DNA of 64,000 bases from Bufo bufo (taxonomy: Eukaryota; Chordata; Amphibia; Anura; Bufonidae). The stretch covers positions 499,764,556 to 499,828,555 of the forward strand of contig NC_053392.1 of assembly GCF_905171765.1 (NCBI RefSeq). Direction: 5' to 3'. Numbering within the stretch: the first letter of the stretch is position 1; the number at the start of each line of letters is the position of its first letter. This document shows positions 23,369 through 34,788 of the stretch, piece by piece. Below the pieces are notes generated by a model. The model was not told the DNA's origin. It ran no database searches and worked only from the letters and a program-made list of their open reading frames with translations. The translations under genes were made by a program, and so were the position numbers.

Positions 23369-23986
23369 TTACAGGGGGGTGATCAATGACAGGGGGGTGA
23401 TCAGGGAGTCTATATGGGGTGATCAGTGGTTAATAAGGGGTTAATAAGTGACAGGGTGGGTGTAGTGTAGTGTGGTGCTTGGTGCTACTTACAGAGCTGC
23501 CTGTGTCCTCTGGTGGTCGATCCAAGCAAAAGGGACAACCAGAGGACCAGGTAGCAGGTATATCAGATGCTGTTAACAAAACATCGTCTGATATACCTTT
23601 CTGGGGTTAAAAAAATCGCATCTACAGCCTGCCAGCGAATGATCGCCGCTGGCAGTGGCAGGCTGTAGATCAACTTGTTTTCCTTGCGATCCTGTGAACG
23701 CGCGCTCCTGTGTGCGCGCGTTCACAGGAAATCTCGCATCTCGCGAGATGATGCGCCGATGCGTCAATGAGGAATAACCCGGCCGCCCGCAGGACGCATC
23801 CCTGTGTTAGGCGGTCGGGAGCTAGTTAAAGGCCGCAATAGCTGCAACCCGTCCTCAGCGCGGCTGCTTCGTCTGGCCGTACCCTAAGGCAGAGTGGCAT
23901 GTGTAAACCTTATTTATAGCAATTCATGACAAATTAATTTGTAATGAATAAAATTTCTCCGCTAACTTCGGTAAAGTTGCTGAATT

Positions 23987-24127
23987 AAATTTTTCCAAAT
24001 CTCTATTTAGCATACAAATACACAGAAATGTTTTCTGATTTTGACGCTGACTTTTCTCACTGGTCAGCGTCAAAATCAGAAAACATTTCTGTGTATTTGT
24101 ATGCTAAATAGAGATTTGGAAAAATTT
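23987..24127. repeat. Perfect palindrome, 65-bp arms, 11-bp loop
   Basis: Arm 23987-24051 and arm 24063-24127 are exact reverse complements over all 65 positions by my reading, with loop TTTTCTCACTG. It sits at the end of a hAT-like subterminal region. Confidence 0.92.
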
Positions 24128-24249
24128 TATTCAATTCATTTGATGTTATTTCCTAGCTAGGGTTTTAAGTCAGACATCAAAGTCAGATGTCAAAGTCAGA
24201 TGTCAAATATCAGAGTCAGGTGTCAAAGTCAGATTTTTTTGCATCTCTA
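24128..24249. repeat. hAT-like right terminus with GTCAGA/TCAAAG repeats
   Basis: AAGTCAGACATCAAAGTCAG-type motifs repeat about six times and lead to GCATCTCTA at 24249. Reversed, that is TAGAGATGC, a hAT-type end. It is an inverted counterpart of 16131-16598. Confidence 0.6.
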
Positions 24250-25850
24250 TATTCTGACATCCATAACATTTTTATATTTCTGTCTATAGAGCTATGTAAG
24301 GGATTGTTTTTGTGAGTCTAGCAATAGTTTTTATTGGTAACATTTTGGTGTACATATGGCTTCTTGAGCACTTTTTATTCATTTTTTCAGGGAGCAAAAA
24401 ACTGGTTCAGCCATTTTGAAAGTTTTTTTCCGTTATGATGTTGACTATCCTGTATAAATCCTTTTATATTTTTATAGTTTAATAGACATTTTTGGATGTG
24501 GAGATACCAATTACTGTATGTTTATTTTATTATTAATTTTAAATATCGGACCAGTAGAATGGTTTGTATTTTTTACATTATTAAAAACATGTTTAACTTA
24601 TTTTTTTTTAACCATAGACTTCAATAGTTTACAATTTCAGTCTCAGGGGACTCTATGGTCTGCCTATTAAGGCTTCCCCAGTTAACAATAGCAGGCCTGG
24701 GAGCCTTCACCAACCAGGAGCCATAAATACTGATCAGCACCCCTCAATTTCAATAGAGGGGGCAAAACGGATGATAGAGGGTACCCTATCCCTCTGTCTC
24801 ACCACCAAAATTATATTGATTGCAGTGTCTGAGAGGTTAAACAGCCAGAAGGTTATTCATTGATCCAGTATCTGCTATGTGACTGTTGAAGCCATTGATT
24901 CACTGTTGTGGTCACAGGACCAAGGAACATGATGTCATCAGGACAGGCTCAGTAGAGAACAATGTGGCAGGCACAAGAGCTGTGGTGTGAGATCGGCACA
25001 ACATGTTAAAGGTAAGTTGTGTTTTTTTTTATTTTACACTGCCCCTACTACATAATTTAATAAATCTTGGAAAACCCCTTTAATACATTAATTAGGCATT
25101 TAGAGTGCTACAGTTGTAAAGAGATTCCAGCTGTCTTGGAGAACCCCTGCTAAATTATTATTAAAAGAGATAAAAAGTTTTTGTCAATGTGACATAAGGT
25201 ATACATGTTTATTCAGCAAGATTGGGCCCTGAGACCCGTGAAACTTCTGGGCCCAAGTTATAACAGTGTCCTTACCTACAATGTGCTGCTGTCTTCGACC
25301 TTTGAGATTTCTTAGCCACCAGTACTTGGATGTAACTGCTACCTCTGCAACCCCTATAGCTACAACCCTGCAGAGACCCTTGGCAATCCCAGAATGTTTG
25401 GATCTTATTCTTGGATCCGTGTGAATTTCTCCTTATTTCTATATCATAAAACTGCAAATCATAATCCTATTTCAGTCACATAGGTTGGAATTCCTCCATA
25501 GCTATCATTGACTTCTTAGGGCTGTCCCTCTCGCATGCCCTCACTGCACGTGAGTTTCTGAAGACCGTTGTACCTTCCAGACACAAATCTTTATATAGTG
25601 CAGTCAAATGGAGGTTTGCTTTATACCTCTGCAGCCAATGTTTATTACTGGTGATGATGGTGATTTTTGGTTCTGTTTGGTTGCTTGGTCATTAAAACCC
25701 AATCCATTAAACTTTTGATGAAGAGATCTTATGCTGATGCTATTAACTGAGATGGCTTCCAATTTAGGGAATGTTACATCAGTACTCAGTCATTTAGTTC
25801 CCATTATTTCATAGGTAAGCAATACTGTATCCTCTAAAATGCTTTCTGAG
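24250..25850. other. No gene or repeat recognised
   Basis: I see no coding frame with domain motifs and no terminal repeats over this 1.6 kb. Confidence 0.5.
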
Positions 25851-26099
25851 ATTTTTATATTGATGACCTATCCTCAGGATAGGTAATCAATATCATATTG
25901 GGGGGTCCAACACCCAGCACCCCCACCAATCAGCTGCTTGAGGAGGGAGCTGTGCTTTGTACATTGTATAGTGGTTGTGCTTGGTATTGCAGCTTAGCCC
26001 CTTTTACTCAAAAAGGACTGAGCTGCCTCTAGACCAGATATTGATGACCTATCCTGAGGATAGGCTATCAATATCAAAATCTTGGAAACCCCTTTTAAA
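25851..26099. mobile_element. Small foldback MITE
   Basis: The ends carry ATATTGATGACCTATCCTCA on the left and TGAGGATAGGCTATCAATAT on the right, which pair as inverted repeats. Each end also contains the internal hairpin CCTATCCTCAGGATAGG. The right side continues as TTGGAAACCCCTTTTAAAG. No clear duplication is visible. Confidence 0.6.
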
Positions 26100-26514
26100 G
26101 AGGGTTCCCAGCCCATGTTTTAAAATAAATGTACTATAAGTTGTCAGTAGATGTAGTAAATCCAATAACTTTTTTTTAATTTTTTTACCAGTATCCTGGG
26201 TCCCTAGTGCACAAAGTTTCTGTTTCTTGACCTCCAGAAGAAGAGCATTCCATAGTTTCAGCAATATGGTGAAATCTACATATCCCATGATGATGGCATG
26301 CACAGTCAAAGGATTCACTGGTCTTCACACTGGAGCTTGCATTGACACTACAGTAGTGCATGCTCAGTAGCTCTGATTATTAACCTAGCCCAATGTTTAG
26401 TATGTGATCTACAAAATGTTCTTCTCATATGGCCTCTGTAGCACTGCACATAGCAGTATTTGTCCAGCCAATTATTGGCATATTTTTTGGGTTGCAGCCG
26501 GATCCCTATTATAG
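26100..26514. other. No feature recognised
   Basis: The flanking DNA left of the Harbinger element has no coding motif or terminal repeat. Confidence 0.5.
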
Positions 26515-26999
26515 TAAGGGTACTTTCACACTAGCGTTTTTCTTTTCCAGCGTTGAGTTCCGTCCTAGGGGCTCAAATCCGGAAAATAACTGATCAGTTT
26601 TATCCCCATGCATTCTGAATGGAGAGTCCATCCTTCAGGATGCATCAGGATTGCTCCACTTCAGTCTTTTCGACGTTTCCGTCGAAATACAAAACTGTAG
26701 CATGCTCAATTTTCTTCTCCGTCTCAAAAGCCGTAGCATTCGCCGTAACGCCGGGTCCGTTCTTAATTCCCATTGAATTGTATTAAGGACGGATCCGGCT
26801 TGAAATGTTCCGGCGAACGACGCAACGACTGATCCGGATATCCTCTCTGCCCCTGTGCCGGATAGAGGAGGAGCAAGTTTCGCGCCATCCTGTCTGGATC
26901 CTGCCTGCGAGAGAGTCGGGAGCAAGCCAGAGAAGGTGACTATATGTTTTTTTCTTATTTCTTTACAGAAAAAAGACATATAAACAGCTCCTATGTACA

Positions 27000-27890
27000 C
27001 CTATACATAGGAGCTATAAGTACATAGTAGCTGTCAGTACATAGTGCATGTTAGGAGTAGTAGTCCTGTCCACTGCTGCTCCTAGCATACACTATGTACT
27101 TATATTAACTGCAAACCCCTATGTACTGTAGCATAGGGGTTGCAGGTAATATAAGTACAAAGTGCAGGTTAGGAGTAGTAGTCCTGTCTACTGCTGCTCC
27201 TAGCATCCACTATGTACTTATATTAACTGCAAATCTCTATGTACTGTAGCATAGGGGTTGTAGGTAATATAAGTACATAGTGCATGTTAGGAGTAGTAGT
27301 CCTGTCCACTGCTGCTCCTAGCATCCACTATGTACTTATATTAACTGCAAACCCCTATGTACTGTAGCATAGGGGTTGCAGGTAATATAAGTACAAAGTG
27401 CATGTTAGGAGTAGTAGTCCTGTCCACTGCTGCTCCTAGCATCCACTATGTACTTATATTAACTGCAAACCCCTATGTACTGTAGCATAGGGGTTGCAGG
27501 TAATATAAGTACAAAGTGCATGTTAGGAGTAGTAGTCCTGTCTACTGCTACTCCTAGCATGCACTATGTACTTATATTAACTGCAAACCCCTATGTACTG
27601 TAGCATAAGGGTTGTAGGTAATATAAGTACATAGTGCATATTAGGAGTAGTAGTCTTGTCTACTGCTGCTCCTAGCATCCACTATGTACTTATATTACCT
27701 GCAACCCCTATGCTACAGTACATAGGGGTTTGCAGTTAATATAAGTACATAGTGGATGTTAGGAGTAGTAGTCCTGTCTACTGCTACTACTAGCATCCAC
27801 TATGTACTTATATTAACTGCAAATCCCTATGTACTGTAGCATAGGGGTTGCAGGTAATATAAGTACATAGTGCATGTTAGGAGTAGTATT
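27000..27890. repeat. 118-bp minisatellite with hairpin monomers, about 7 copies, one inverted
   Basis: GGTAATATAAGTAC recurs at 27145, 27263, 27381, 27499 and 27617, an exact 118-bp period. Each monomer contains two internal hairpins: AACCCCTATGTACTGTAGC pairing with ATAGGGGTT, and TAGGAGTAGTAG pairing with CTGCTGCTCCTA. Around 27695-27740 the hairpin segment is flipped (ATTACCTGCAACCCCTATGC). It lies in the left non-coding part of the Harbinger element. Confidence 0.92.
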
Positions 27891-28001
27891 TTTTCGTTTA
27901 ACAATATGACCACCTGTCAAAATTTTTTTTTTTTTTAGACCAACAAAGCCAGCTAGCCAGCCATCAAGCAATCCAGCCAGCAGCTTTTCATTAAAATTAA
28001 A

Positions 28002-30355
28002 ATGACAAGTCAGTATTATTTTCGTCGGTCTGTTATTTTATTTAAAGTTCAAATTTTTTTTTTTTATAGGCATATCTTCGTCATCAAGTGAGGCCGGAAG
28101 CTCTCCTCCTCGATCACGGCGCCGCCAGGATGTGGTATGTAAAGTTCCTTAGCATTCCAAACTGTATAATGTGTTATTATTCTAAAATATTTTTTATTTT
28201 TTTTAATCAGTCAGCATCTATGGAGGAGAGTTGTCCTGGTCAACCCAGAGGAACAGGGGAGGAGGAAGTCAGGGGTGGAGGAGAAACGGTTGGTTAATAT
28301 TTTTGTTATACTTTTCAAAGTTTTGGGCATTGTTTTTTTTTATTTTTTTAAGTTATATATGTATATATCTTTTTTTTTTTTAGCCATTTCGTCCTGTTGC
28401 CAGTCAGAGAGGTCATCTACCATCTGCCAGAGGACGTCGTGGAGCACGCGGCGGTCGTGGTCGTGTGAGTATTGTAAAGTTATGGTTTTTATTAAAATCA
28501 AATTTAGCAAATATTAAAGTAAAAATTTTTTCTATATGTTTTTTTTTTCTTTTAGGGTTCTCAAATCTCCACCAGAAGGCATGAGGAGGACGTTGAACAA
28601 TTTGATATCGACGATGACCTCCTCATCCATATGGTGGAGGAGCGTACACCGTTGTGGGACCACACCGACCGCCGCAACGCAGACCATCAGCGAACACGGC
28701 TCCTCTGGAACGAGATATGTGCGGCCATTCTGCCCAACTGGGATGACCTCAGAGAAAGGCAACAGGGGCAATGCCGTAAGTATAAAGCATTTAATTTGTA
28801 GATAGCAGACACGTAAAAAAAAAAAATTATCAAAAGTGGCTTACAGTCTATTTTTTTTATCACCGCCACAGAAATTTTTTAGAATAAAAAATATTTTTTA
28901 TTATTCTTGTGGCTGTTTCAATTAAATTGTAAACCAACTTTGCTTAAACCACTGATTTTTATAATATACATCCTTTTTTTATTTACTACTTTATAGGGGA
29001 TACGATCATGGTTCAGTGGCGCTCAATCAGGGACCGCTACAAGAAGGCCTTTAATGAGGAACTTCGGTGCCCGAGTGGGTCGGGAGGAACCTCGAGGCGG
29101 GAATACCGCTATTCTGACGCCTTGGGGTTCCTACGAAGAACCCTAGAGATGCGAAGGTAAGATATATGGTTTCTATAGATTATGTATTTTCCAACTAGGT
29201 GTATGGCCCAGGCAGACTGTCATTTGGCACTTTGTCTTGGACATCCACATTGTATTTAGTGGAGTACAGATGAGCGATGCGTGCTTCATTAGAAGTTGCT
29301 TTCCAAAAAAAAGGCTATACTGTACATAGACACTTCCTTGAAAATTAATTTAATGCATGGCCTCTATCTATGTACAGTATGTTTATGTATTTTTTGGAAT
29401 GCAACCTCCTATGTAGCTTCTGAAGTCTCTTTGCTCACCTCTATTCCAGAGTTTCTCCCATCCAATTTTTTTTTTCTTTGCTTCACAGAACCTCAAGCAG
29501 CACTCTCCACAGGAGGCGGTCCCTGAAGAGCAAGCCACCTCGGGTCCCTCTCGTCCTGCTCCTACTGCTGGTCAGGAACACCCGGTTTCCCAACCTATTC
29601 CCCTACCTGTGCCCTCTGGCGACGCAACAATGGCCACGATGGCTTCACTTTTTGAGGCCCTCATACGTTGCCAGAGGTCAAGTAGGAGCCGCCAGGCAGA
29701 CTACGAAGACCTCACAAGGCTCATGTATGAGTTCTTGGTGGGGATCACAAATAGGGTTGCATCAGTGGAGGATCATTTGCGTCGTCTTCAGGAGGGGGCG
29801 GTGTTGACGACACAAATGAGTCCGATGCATCACTATATTGTATCGTTCTTACCTGCGTTGGAACGATTATCACCCGACCAGCAGTATGAGGCCAGAAGAC
29901 AAATGGACAGCGTTTTGTGGCAACTGGCACACCGCCCCACAACCATTCCCCCACCCCAGCCCTATCCCCCATCCTACACCTATCCCCCATCCTACACCTA
30001 TCCCCCATCCTACACCTATCCTCCATACCACACCTATCCATCTTTACAGCCTCCACAGGCTCTGCATTCCCACCCTTCCCCTCCCCCTTCCCACAACCCA
30101 CTCCCGTCCCAAACACCAGAGCTCTTTTCTCAACACTTTTCTTCTCCTCCTTCTTACTATTCTCCTACCTCTTTCACCACTCCCTCTACTGCTGCTCGGG
30201 AAACTCCTTCTCCTGCCCAATCCACTCTTAATACTCCCTCTGTTCCATTTGCACCAACACGCACTTTGTTGTCCACAGTGGCAGAACAACAGAACAGAGT
30301 GGACCCAAACCAATCAGTTCCCTCCACCCCCAACCATACCTTCCTTAATTTATAA
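28002..30355 (+). CDS. MADF/BESS-type DNA-binding protein of the Harbinger transposon (multi-exon)
   Basis: This is the second Harbinger protein, expected to bind transposon ends and help the transposase enter the nucleus. Exons read from the sequence with GT/AG borders: 28002-28008 (ATG ACA A), 28070-28134, 28211-28288, 28384-28464 (Arg-Gly rich, RGRRGARGGRGR), 28556-28775, 28997-29156 and 29489-30355. Exons 5-6 encode a MADF domain (LLIHMVEERTPLWDHTDRRN, LWNEICAAI, then WRSIRDRYKKAFNEEL and GFLRRTLEMR). The last exon has a BESS-like motif (FLPALERLSPDQQYEARRQM) and a Pro-rich tail with YPPSYT repeats. Phases agree for all joins except the last, which is off by one base in my reading: a 1-bp indel or a different splice site. 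AATAAA follows at about 30388. Confidence 0.8.
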
Positions 30356-30469
30356 ATATTTCTTTAGAAAATTTTATTGTTATTTATAATAAATGTTATT
30401 TGTTATTTAAATCCAATGACTGTTTATTTTTTTTTTTAAAAAGGTAGAATTATTTTTTTTTTATACAAT

Positions 30470-30800
30470 TTAAATCTCCCAGCACTGGCGGAGTGACACA
30501 ATTAATTGTCGCTCCTCCAGCGTTGGGATATTGTGGAAAAGCTAGGTGTATAAGAGGCCAGACATAATCTCCCAGCACTGGCGGAGCGACAACTATTCGC
30601 TCCTCTAGCGTGGGCAGATTTAACCTCAGTCTCCATAACAGGCCTGATTAAATCTACCGGCGCCAGTGGAGCGACACACGTATGTGTCGCTCCTCTAGCG
30701 TGGGCAGATTTAGCCTGAGTCTTCATAACAGGCTTGATTAAATCTACTGGCGCCAGTAGAGCGACACAAGTATGTGTCGCTCCGCTAGCGTTGGCACATC
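30470..30800. repeat. Hairpin repeat array between the convergent Harbinger genes
   Basis: About four units each contain a stem formed by CAGCACTGGCGGAGCGACA or GGCGCCAGTGGAGCGACAC and its inverted partner TGTCGCTCCTCTAGCG, spaced by GGGCAGATTTAACCT and CATAACAGGCCTGATTAAAT blocks. It lies exactly between the polyadenylation signals of the two convergent genes (AATAAA near 30388 on +, and its complement near 30837 for the - gene). Confidence 0.85.
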
Positions 30801-30950
30801 AATATATAAAAAAAAACTTTCAAGTAAGTTGAAAAACAATATTTATTGAACCAGAAATGCAATCGAAAACAAATACAACACATTGTAACGAACAACAAAA
30901 GGGCAAACAAACAGAAATTAACGGTTATTTGAAAATTAATCACAAAATGT

Positions 30951-32560
30951 TTATACAAATCGGTCCTGCCAGTCCACCCTTCCTGCTTCAGAGCAGAAAT
31001 AATCCGCAAAACACTCTCTCATCCGTGAAACCGCTACACTTGACCGAGGTCCAAAACTTTGAATGCTTGCGATCTCGCTGTCCTCCGGTACCTGTTCCAA
31101 ATTGAGTGGTTCTTTTTTAAGGAGGTAGTTGTGTAACACCACATCAGACTTTACAACCTCGTCGACCGATTCAACCTTCATTTGAATTGGTTTAGTGAAA
31201 ATCCTCCATTTTGCTACCAAAATTCCAAATGTGCATTCAACCATTCTTCAAGCCCTGGTCAAGCGGTAGTTGTATGTGCGTTTTTTTAAATCTAATCCGC
31301 GGCTTGAATACAGTTTAACAAGATTTCCACACATTTGGAAGGCCTCATCACCAACCAATACAAATGACATGGGTGGGCCATCAGTACCTGGCAGTGGTTG
31401 AGGAAGAGGAAAATCAAATTGTCTGTTATATAGACTATGGTCCATATTAGAATTTTTAAATACCATAGAATCGTTGGTGCGTCCATAGGCCCCTACGTCG
31501 ACGGCAACAAAACGATATTGTGCATCTGCGATGGCCATTAGGATTATAGAAAAATATTTCTTGTAGTTGTAAAACTCTGATCCGGTTCCTTGGGGCTTGA
31601 TAATCTGAATATGTTTCCCGTCTACTGCATCTATGCAGTTGGGAAACTGACAAACGTCCAAAAATCTTTCAGCTATTTCTGTCCAATGCTGTCTAGTTGG
31701 ATGTGATATAAATTCATCATGCAGTTGTTCCCACAAAACACGGCATGTCTCCTTCACAATTATGGAAACAGCCGATATGCCAGGGCGAAATTGAAAATGG
31801 AGTGAGCTGAAACTTTCTCCACTTGCCAGAAACCTAAAAAATAAAAATAAATTAGGGTATTAAAAAGATTTTAAAACAACTTAATATACAAGGTATATCA
31901 ATCGGACGCAATTGTATGGCAACTTTTTTACATATTTTAGTTTGGTCAAGATTTTTTATGTGGTCAATATAATTTTTATGAAAAATCAACAATAAAAGTT
32001 TGTTCTCCATGGTGACCAATATTCATCACAGTTCATTCTACATCTCTAATGACCATTAAATGGATTAAAACTTTTACATACAAGATGTAGAATTAAAAAT
32101 AATAATGCTGAGCATGAATTGTGGCCAAAATTAGGCACTTTGTACAGTCATCCCAGAAAAACTTAGCAAATTTAGGTTAAAAAAATTATGGTTTCACACT
32201 ACCAAAGAGCAGCTTTAAAAAATTTAGACTGAATTAATTGGTACTATATGTAATAAGTATGTACTTTATATTATGGTCAACAATAGGCGTTCTGCTGGGG
32301 AAACACAGCGGCGGAAAGTGGTGTCTTGTCTTTGAATGTGAGGTGACACACGTTGTAAAAGATCATCAAAACTTTCTACCGTCATCCGTAAGTAGTTAAA
32401 GAATTTTTCAGGATAATCCCTCAATTCAGGAAACAGAGTTTCAAAAACTCCCCTTCTTACTCTTGCAGAGGTTATTGGATGCACCCAATAGCGACGATTT
32501 CTACGCCGTCTGGCTCGAAGACGTTTTTTCTCCAGCGTGAAACCAGAATTAGAGCCTGAA
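30951..32560 (-). pseudogene. PIF/Harbinger DDE transposase (HARBI1-like), one in-frame stop
   Basis: It would cut the Harbinger ends with its partner protein. Exon 1 (about 32560-32266) encodes RRNRRYWVHPITSARVRRG, YLRMTVESFDDLL and CVSPAERLLL, the usual N-terminus. Exon 2 starts at 31833 after a TTTTTTAG acceptor and continues FLASGESFSSLHFQFRPG. DDE landmarks are CIDAVDGKHI (first Asp), VDVGAYGRTNDSMVF (second Asp) and VECTFGILVAKWRIF (Glu, where homologues have ENAFG). A TGA at 31250-31248 replaces the Arg codon before MVECTFG, between second Asp and Glu; CGA to TGA would be a CpG decay. I see no GT donor at the expected end of exon 1. The rest of the frame to 30951 is clean. Confidence 0.88.
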
Positions 32561-32699
32561 ATCCAAAACGAATATGGTCCGGCATCATCTTTGCAATCTG
32601 CTGAAGGAACTTCTAAGTGGTAAGTGACCTTTGGTTGTCTTTTAAAGGCACTGTAGTATTTGCTTTTACAGATTGCATCTTTTTATCTAAAAAATTTGA

Positions 32700-32944
32700 A
32701 TACCGGATCCGTCTTTCTATTTAAAACGGAAGAAAACGGAATAGACGGATCAGCTTTTACGACGGATCCGGCGGACTGATCCGTCAAAAACTGTCGACGG
32801 AATGAAACAGAATGACGGATCCGGCTTTAATTATCGTCGACGGAACGACGGATCCGTTGCGTTAAAAATGTGCGGCAATGTGCGTTTTGTCAGATCCGGC
32901 GGAACTGCTTGCCGGATCAGTCTGCCGCAAGTGTGAAAGTAGCC
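32700..32944. promoter_or_regulatory. Harbinger right subterminal region, repeated GGATCCG motifs
   Basis: GACGGATCCG or close variants (GACGGATCAG, CTGATCCGTC, CAGATCCGGCGG) occur at least seven times in 245 bp before the terminal repeat. The same motif lies just inside the ends of the MITEs at 58438-58776 and, as TCCGGATCCGG, at 47941-48668. It is a plausible binding site for the MADF/BESS partner or the transposase; that function is inferred. Confidence 0.6.
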
Positions 32945-33040
32945 TTAATTGGATAGGAGGGCATTTAGGCAGTGTCGGCAATGTGGGATCAGGAGAGCTC
33001 CAGAAGGCTATTTCCTCTTTCTGAAGTGAAACTAGCCTTA

Positions 33041-34039
33041 GGCCCCTTTCACACGGGCGAGTATTCCGCGCGGATGCGATGCGTGAGTTGAACGCATTGC
33101 ACCCGCACTGAATACCGACCCATTCATTTCTATGCGGCTGTTCACATGAGCGGTGATTTTCACGCATCACTTGTGCGTTGCGTGAAAATCGCAGCATGTT
33201 CTATATTCTGCGCTTTCATGCAACGCAGGCCCCGTAGAAGTGAATGGGGCTGCGTGAAAATCGCAAGCATCCGCAAGCAAGTGCGGATGCGGTGCGATTT
33301 TCACGCACGGTTGCTAGGAGACGATCGGGATGGAGACCCGATCATTATTATTTTCCCTTATAACATGGTTATAAGGGAAAATAATAGCATTCTGAATACA
33401 GAATGCATAGTAAAACAGCGCTGGAGGGGTTAAAAAAATGTAAAAAAATTATTTAACTCACCTTAGTCCACTTGATCGCGGCCCGGCATCTCCTTCTGTC
33501 TCCTTTGCTGAACAGGACCTGTGGTGAGCATTAATTACAGGAACAGGACCTTTGATGACGTCACTCCGGTCATCACATGATCAATCACATGATCTTTTAC
33601 CATGGCGATGGATCATGTGATGACCGGAGTGACGTCATCAAAGATCCTGTTCCTGTAATTAATGCTCATCACAGGTCCTGTTCAGCAAAGGAGACTGAAG
33701 GAGATTCCGGGCCGCGATCAAGTGGACTAAGGTGAGTTAAATTATTATTTTTTTATTTTTTTAACCCCTCGAGCGCTGTTTTACTATGCATTCTGTATTC
33801 AGAATGCTATTATTTTCCCTTATAACCTTATAACTTATAAGGGGAAATAATACAATCTACAGAACACCGATCCCAAGCCTGAACTTCTGTGAAGAAGTTC
33901 GGGTTTGGGTACCAAACATGCGTGATTTTTCTCACGCGCGTGCAAAACGCATTACAATGTTTTGCACTCGCGCGGAAAAATCGCGGGTGTTCCGTAACGC
34001 ACCTGCACATTTTCCCGCAACGCCCGTCTGAAAGAGGCC
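33041..34039. mobile_element. Harbinger-type MITE, 1.0 kb, with a large internal palindrome
   Basis: The ends are GGCCCCTTTCACACGGGCG and CGCCCGTCTGAAAGAGGCC, flanked by TTA (33038-33040) and TAA (34040-34042). The interior folds on itself. GCGGCCCGG, TCCTTTGCTGAACAGGACCT, GATGACGTCACTCCGGTCAT and TTCTGTATTCAGAATGC blocks occur on both sides of a centre near 33600. It begins 96 bp after the autonomous Harbinger ends. No coding sequence. Confidence 0.8.
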
Positions 34040-34788
34040 TAAGGGAGAGTTCACATCACTGTTTTTTTTCCGTTCTTCTGATCCATCAGAAGAACAGAAA
34101 AAAAACAGGATCCGGTAAAGAAATGGATACTATGCATCAGTTATGCATTAGGGTGTTTCATTTTGTAATGGAAAAGATAAAATGTAACATTTTTGCAGAC
34201 TTTGCTTACGCCCCGAGTCTCAGTGATGTAAAATATATATATGACAAATTTCAAGAAGGTAATATTTAGAGGTTGCACACTGATCAGTTTTGTAAAAGTA
34301 GGCAAAAAATAAGATTTTTTAATGTTAATTACTTTTATTGGGAAAACTAGAAATCACAAACTTAAAATAATATTAAAACTAGACACTAAGATTAATAGGT
34401 AGTATGATAGGCAAAACATGTGTTATATCAATCAACTTTGAACGATGCAATCACTTCTTTTGTTAGACTTTTCTTTGATGCTCGACTACTCTCAACAAGA
34501 ATTGTTTTTGTTGTTCGTCCCTGCCCGATTCGTTAAACTTTTTTATCAGAGCAATTCTTCTTTCTGCGGTATCATTGAGCACCTTAAGAGCGTTCACATG
34601 GCTTCTTAGAGAATCACTGCAGTATTCTACCATGTCGTGGATCCCAAACAATTCAAAGAACGTCTTTGTTTTATTAGTAACAAAATGGCTCAGGTCTTTT
34701 CCTTCAAAAACTAGGTTTTTACCCTCTAATCATTTCATTTCCTTTTTCTTTGCAGGTTTGGTTTCTAAATTTTTTATCATATTTTCCT

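Larger units (their letters stand above)
20820..23829. mobile_element. TTAA-flanked piggyBac-like non-autonomous element, 3.0 kb, giant foldback
   Basis: It starts TTAACCACCTTAGCTCCC (20820) and ends GGGAGCTAGTTAA (23829). A very large inverted repeat is centred near 21790. Blocks such as CCTTGGGGTGTCTTCTTTCC, CCCAGCATGGGTATATGTAA and GTACGGCGATACCAC occur on both sides, with arms of roughly 0.55 kb and smaller hairpins inside each arm. Two Harbinger-type MITEs (22367-22638, 23143-23368) are nested in it. There is no transposase. Confidence 0.7.
26518..32944. mobile_element. PIF/Harbinger DNA transposon, 6.4 kb, two genes
   Basis: Inverted ends are GGGTACTTTCACAC (26518) and GTGTGAAAGTAGCC (32944). 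TAA lies left (26515-26517) and TTAA right, consistent with a 3-bp TWA target. It carries both proteins expected of the superfamily in convergent orientation: a MADF/BESS DNA-binding protein (+, 28002-30355) and a DDE transposase (-, about 32560-30951). Subterminal GACGGATCCG motifs recur at least three times exactly within 32700-32860, with variants. MITEs at 47941 and 58438 share the ends. The transposase stop at 31248-31250 means it is not autonomous as read. Confidence 0.9.

Noticed and set aside
29745..30389. Arg-rich - frame and shifted + frames over the MADF/BESS gene's last exon
   Set aside because: They are shadows of the Pro-rich YPPSYT region. The BESS motif and family similarity are only in the 29609-30355 frame.
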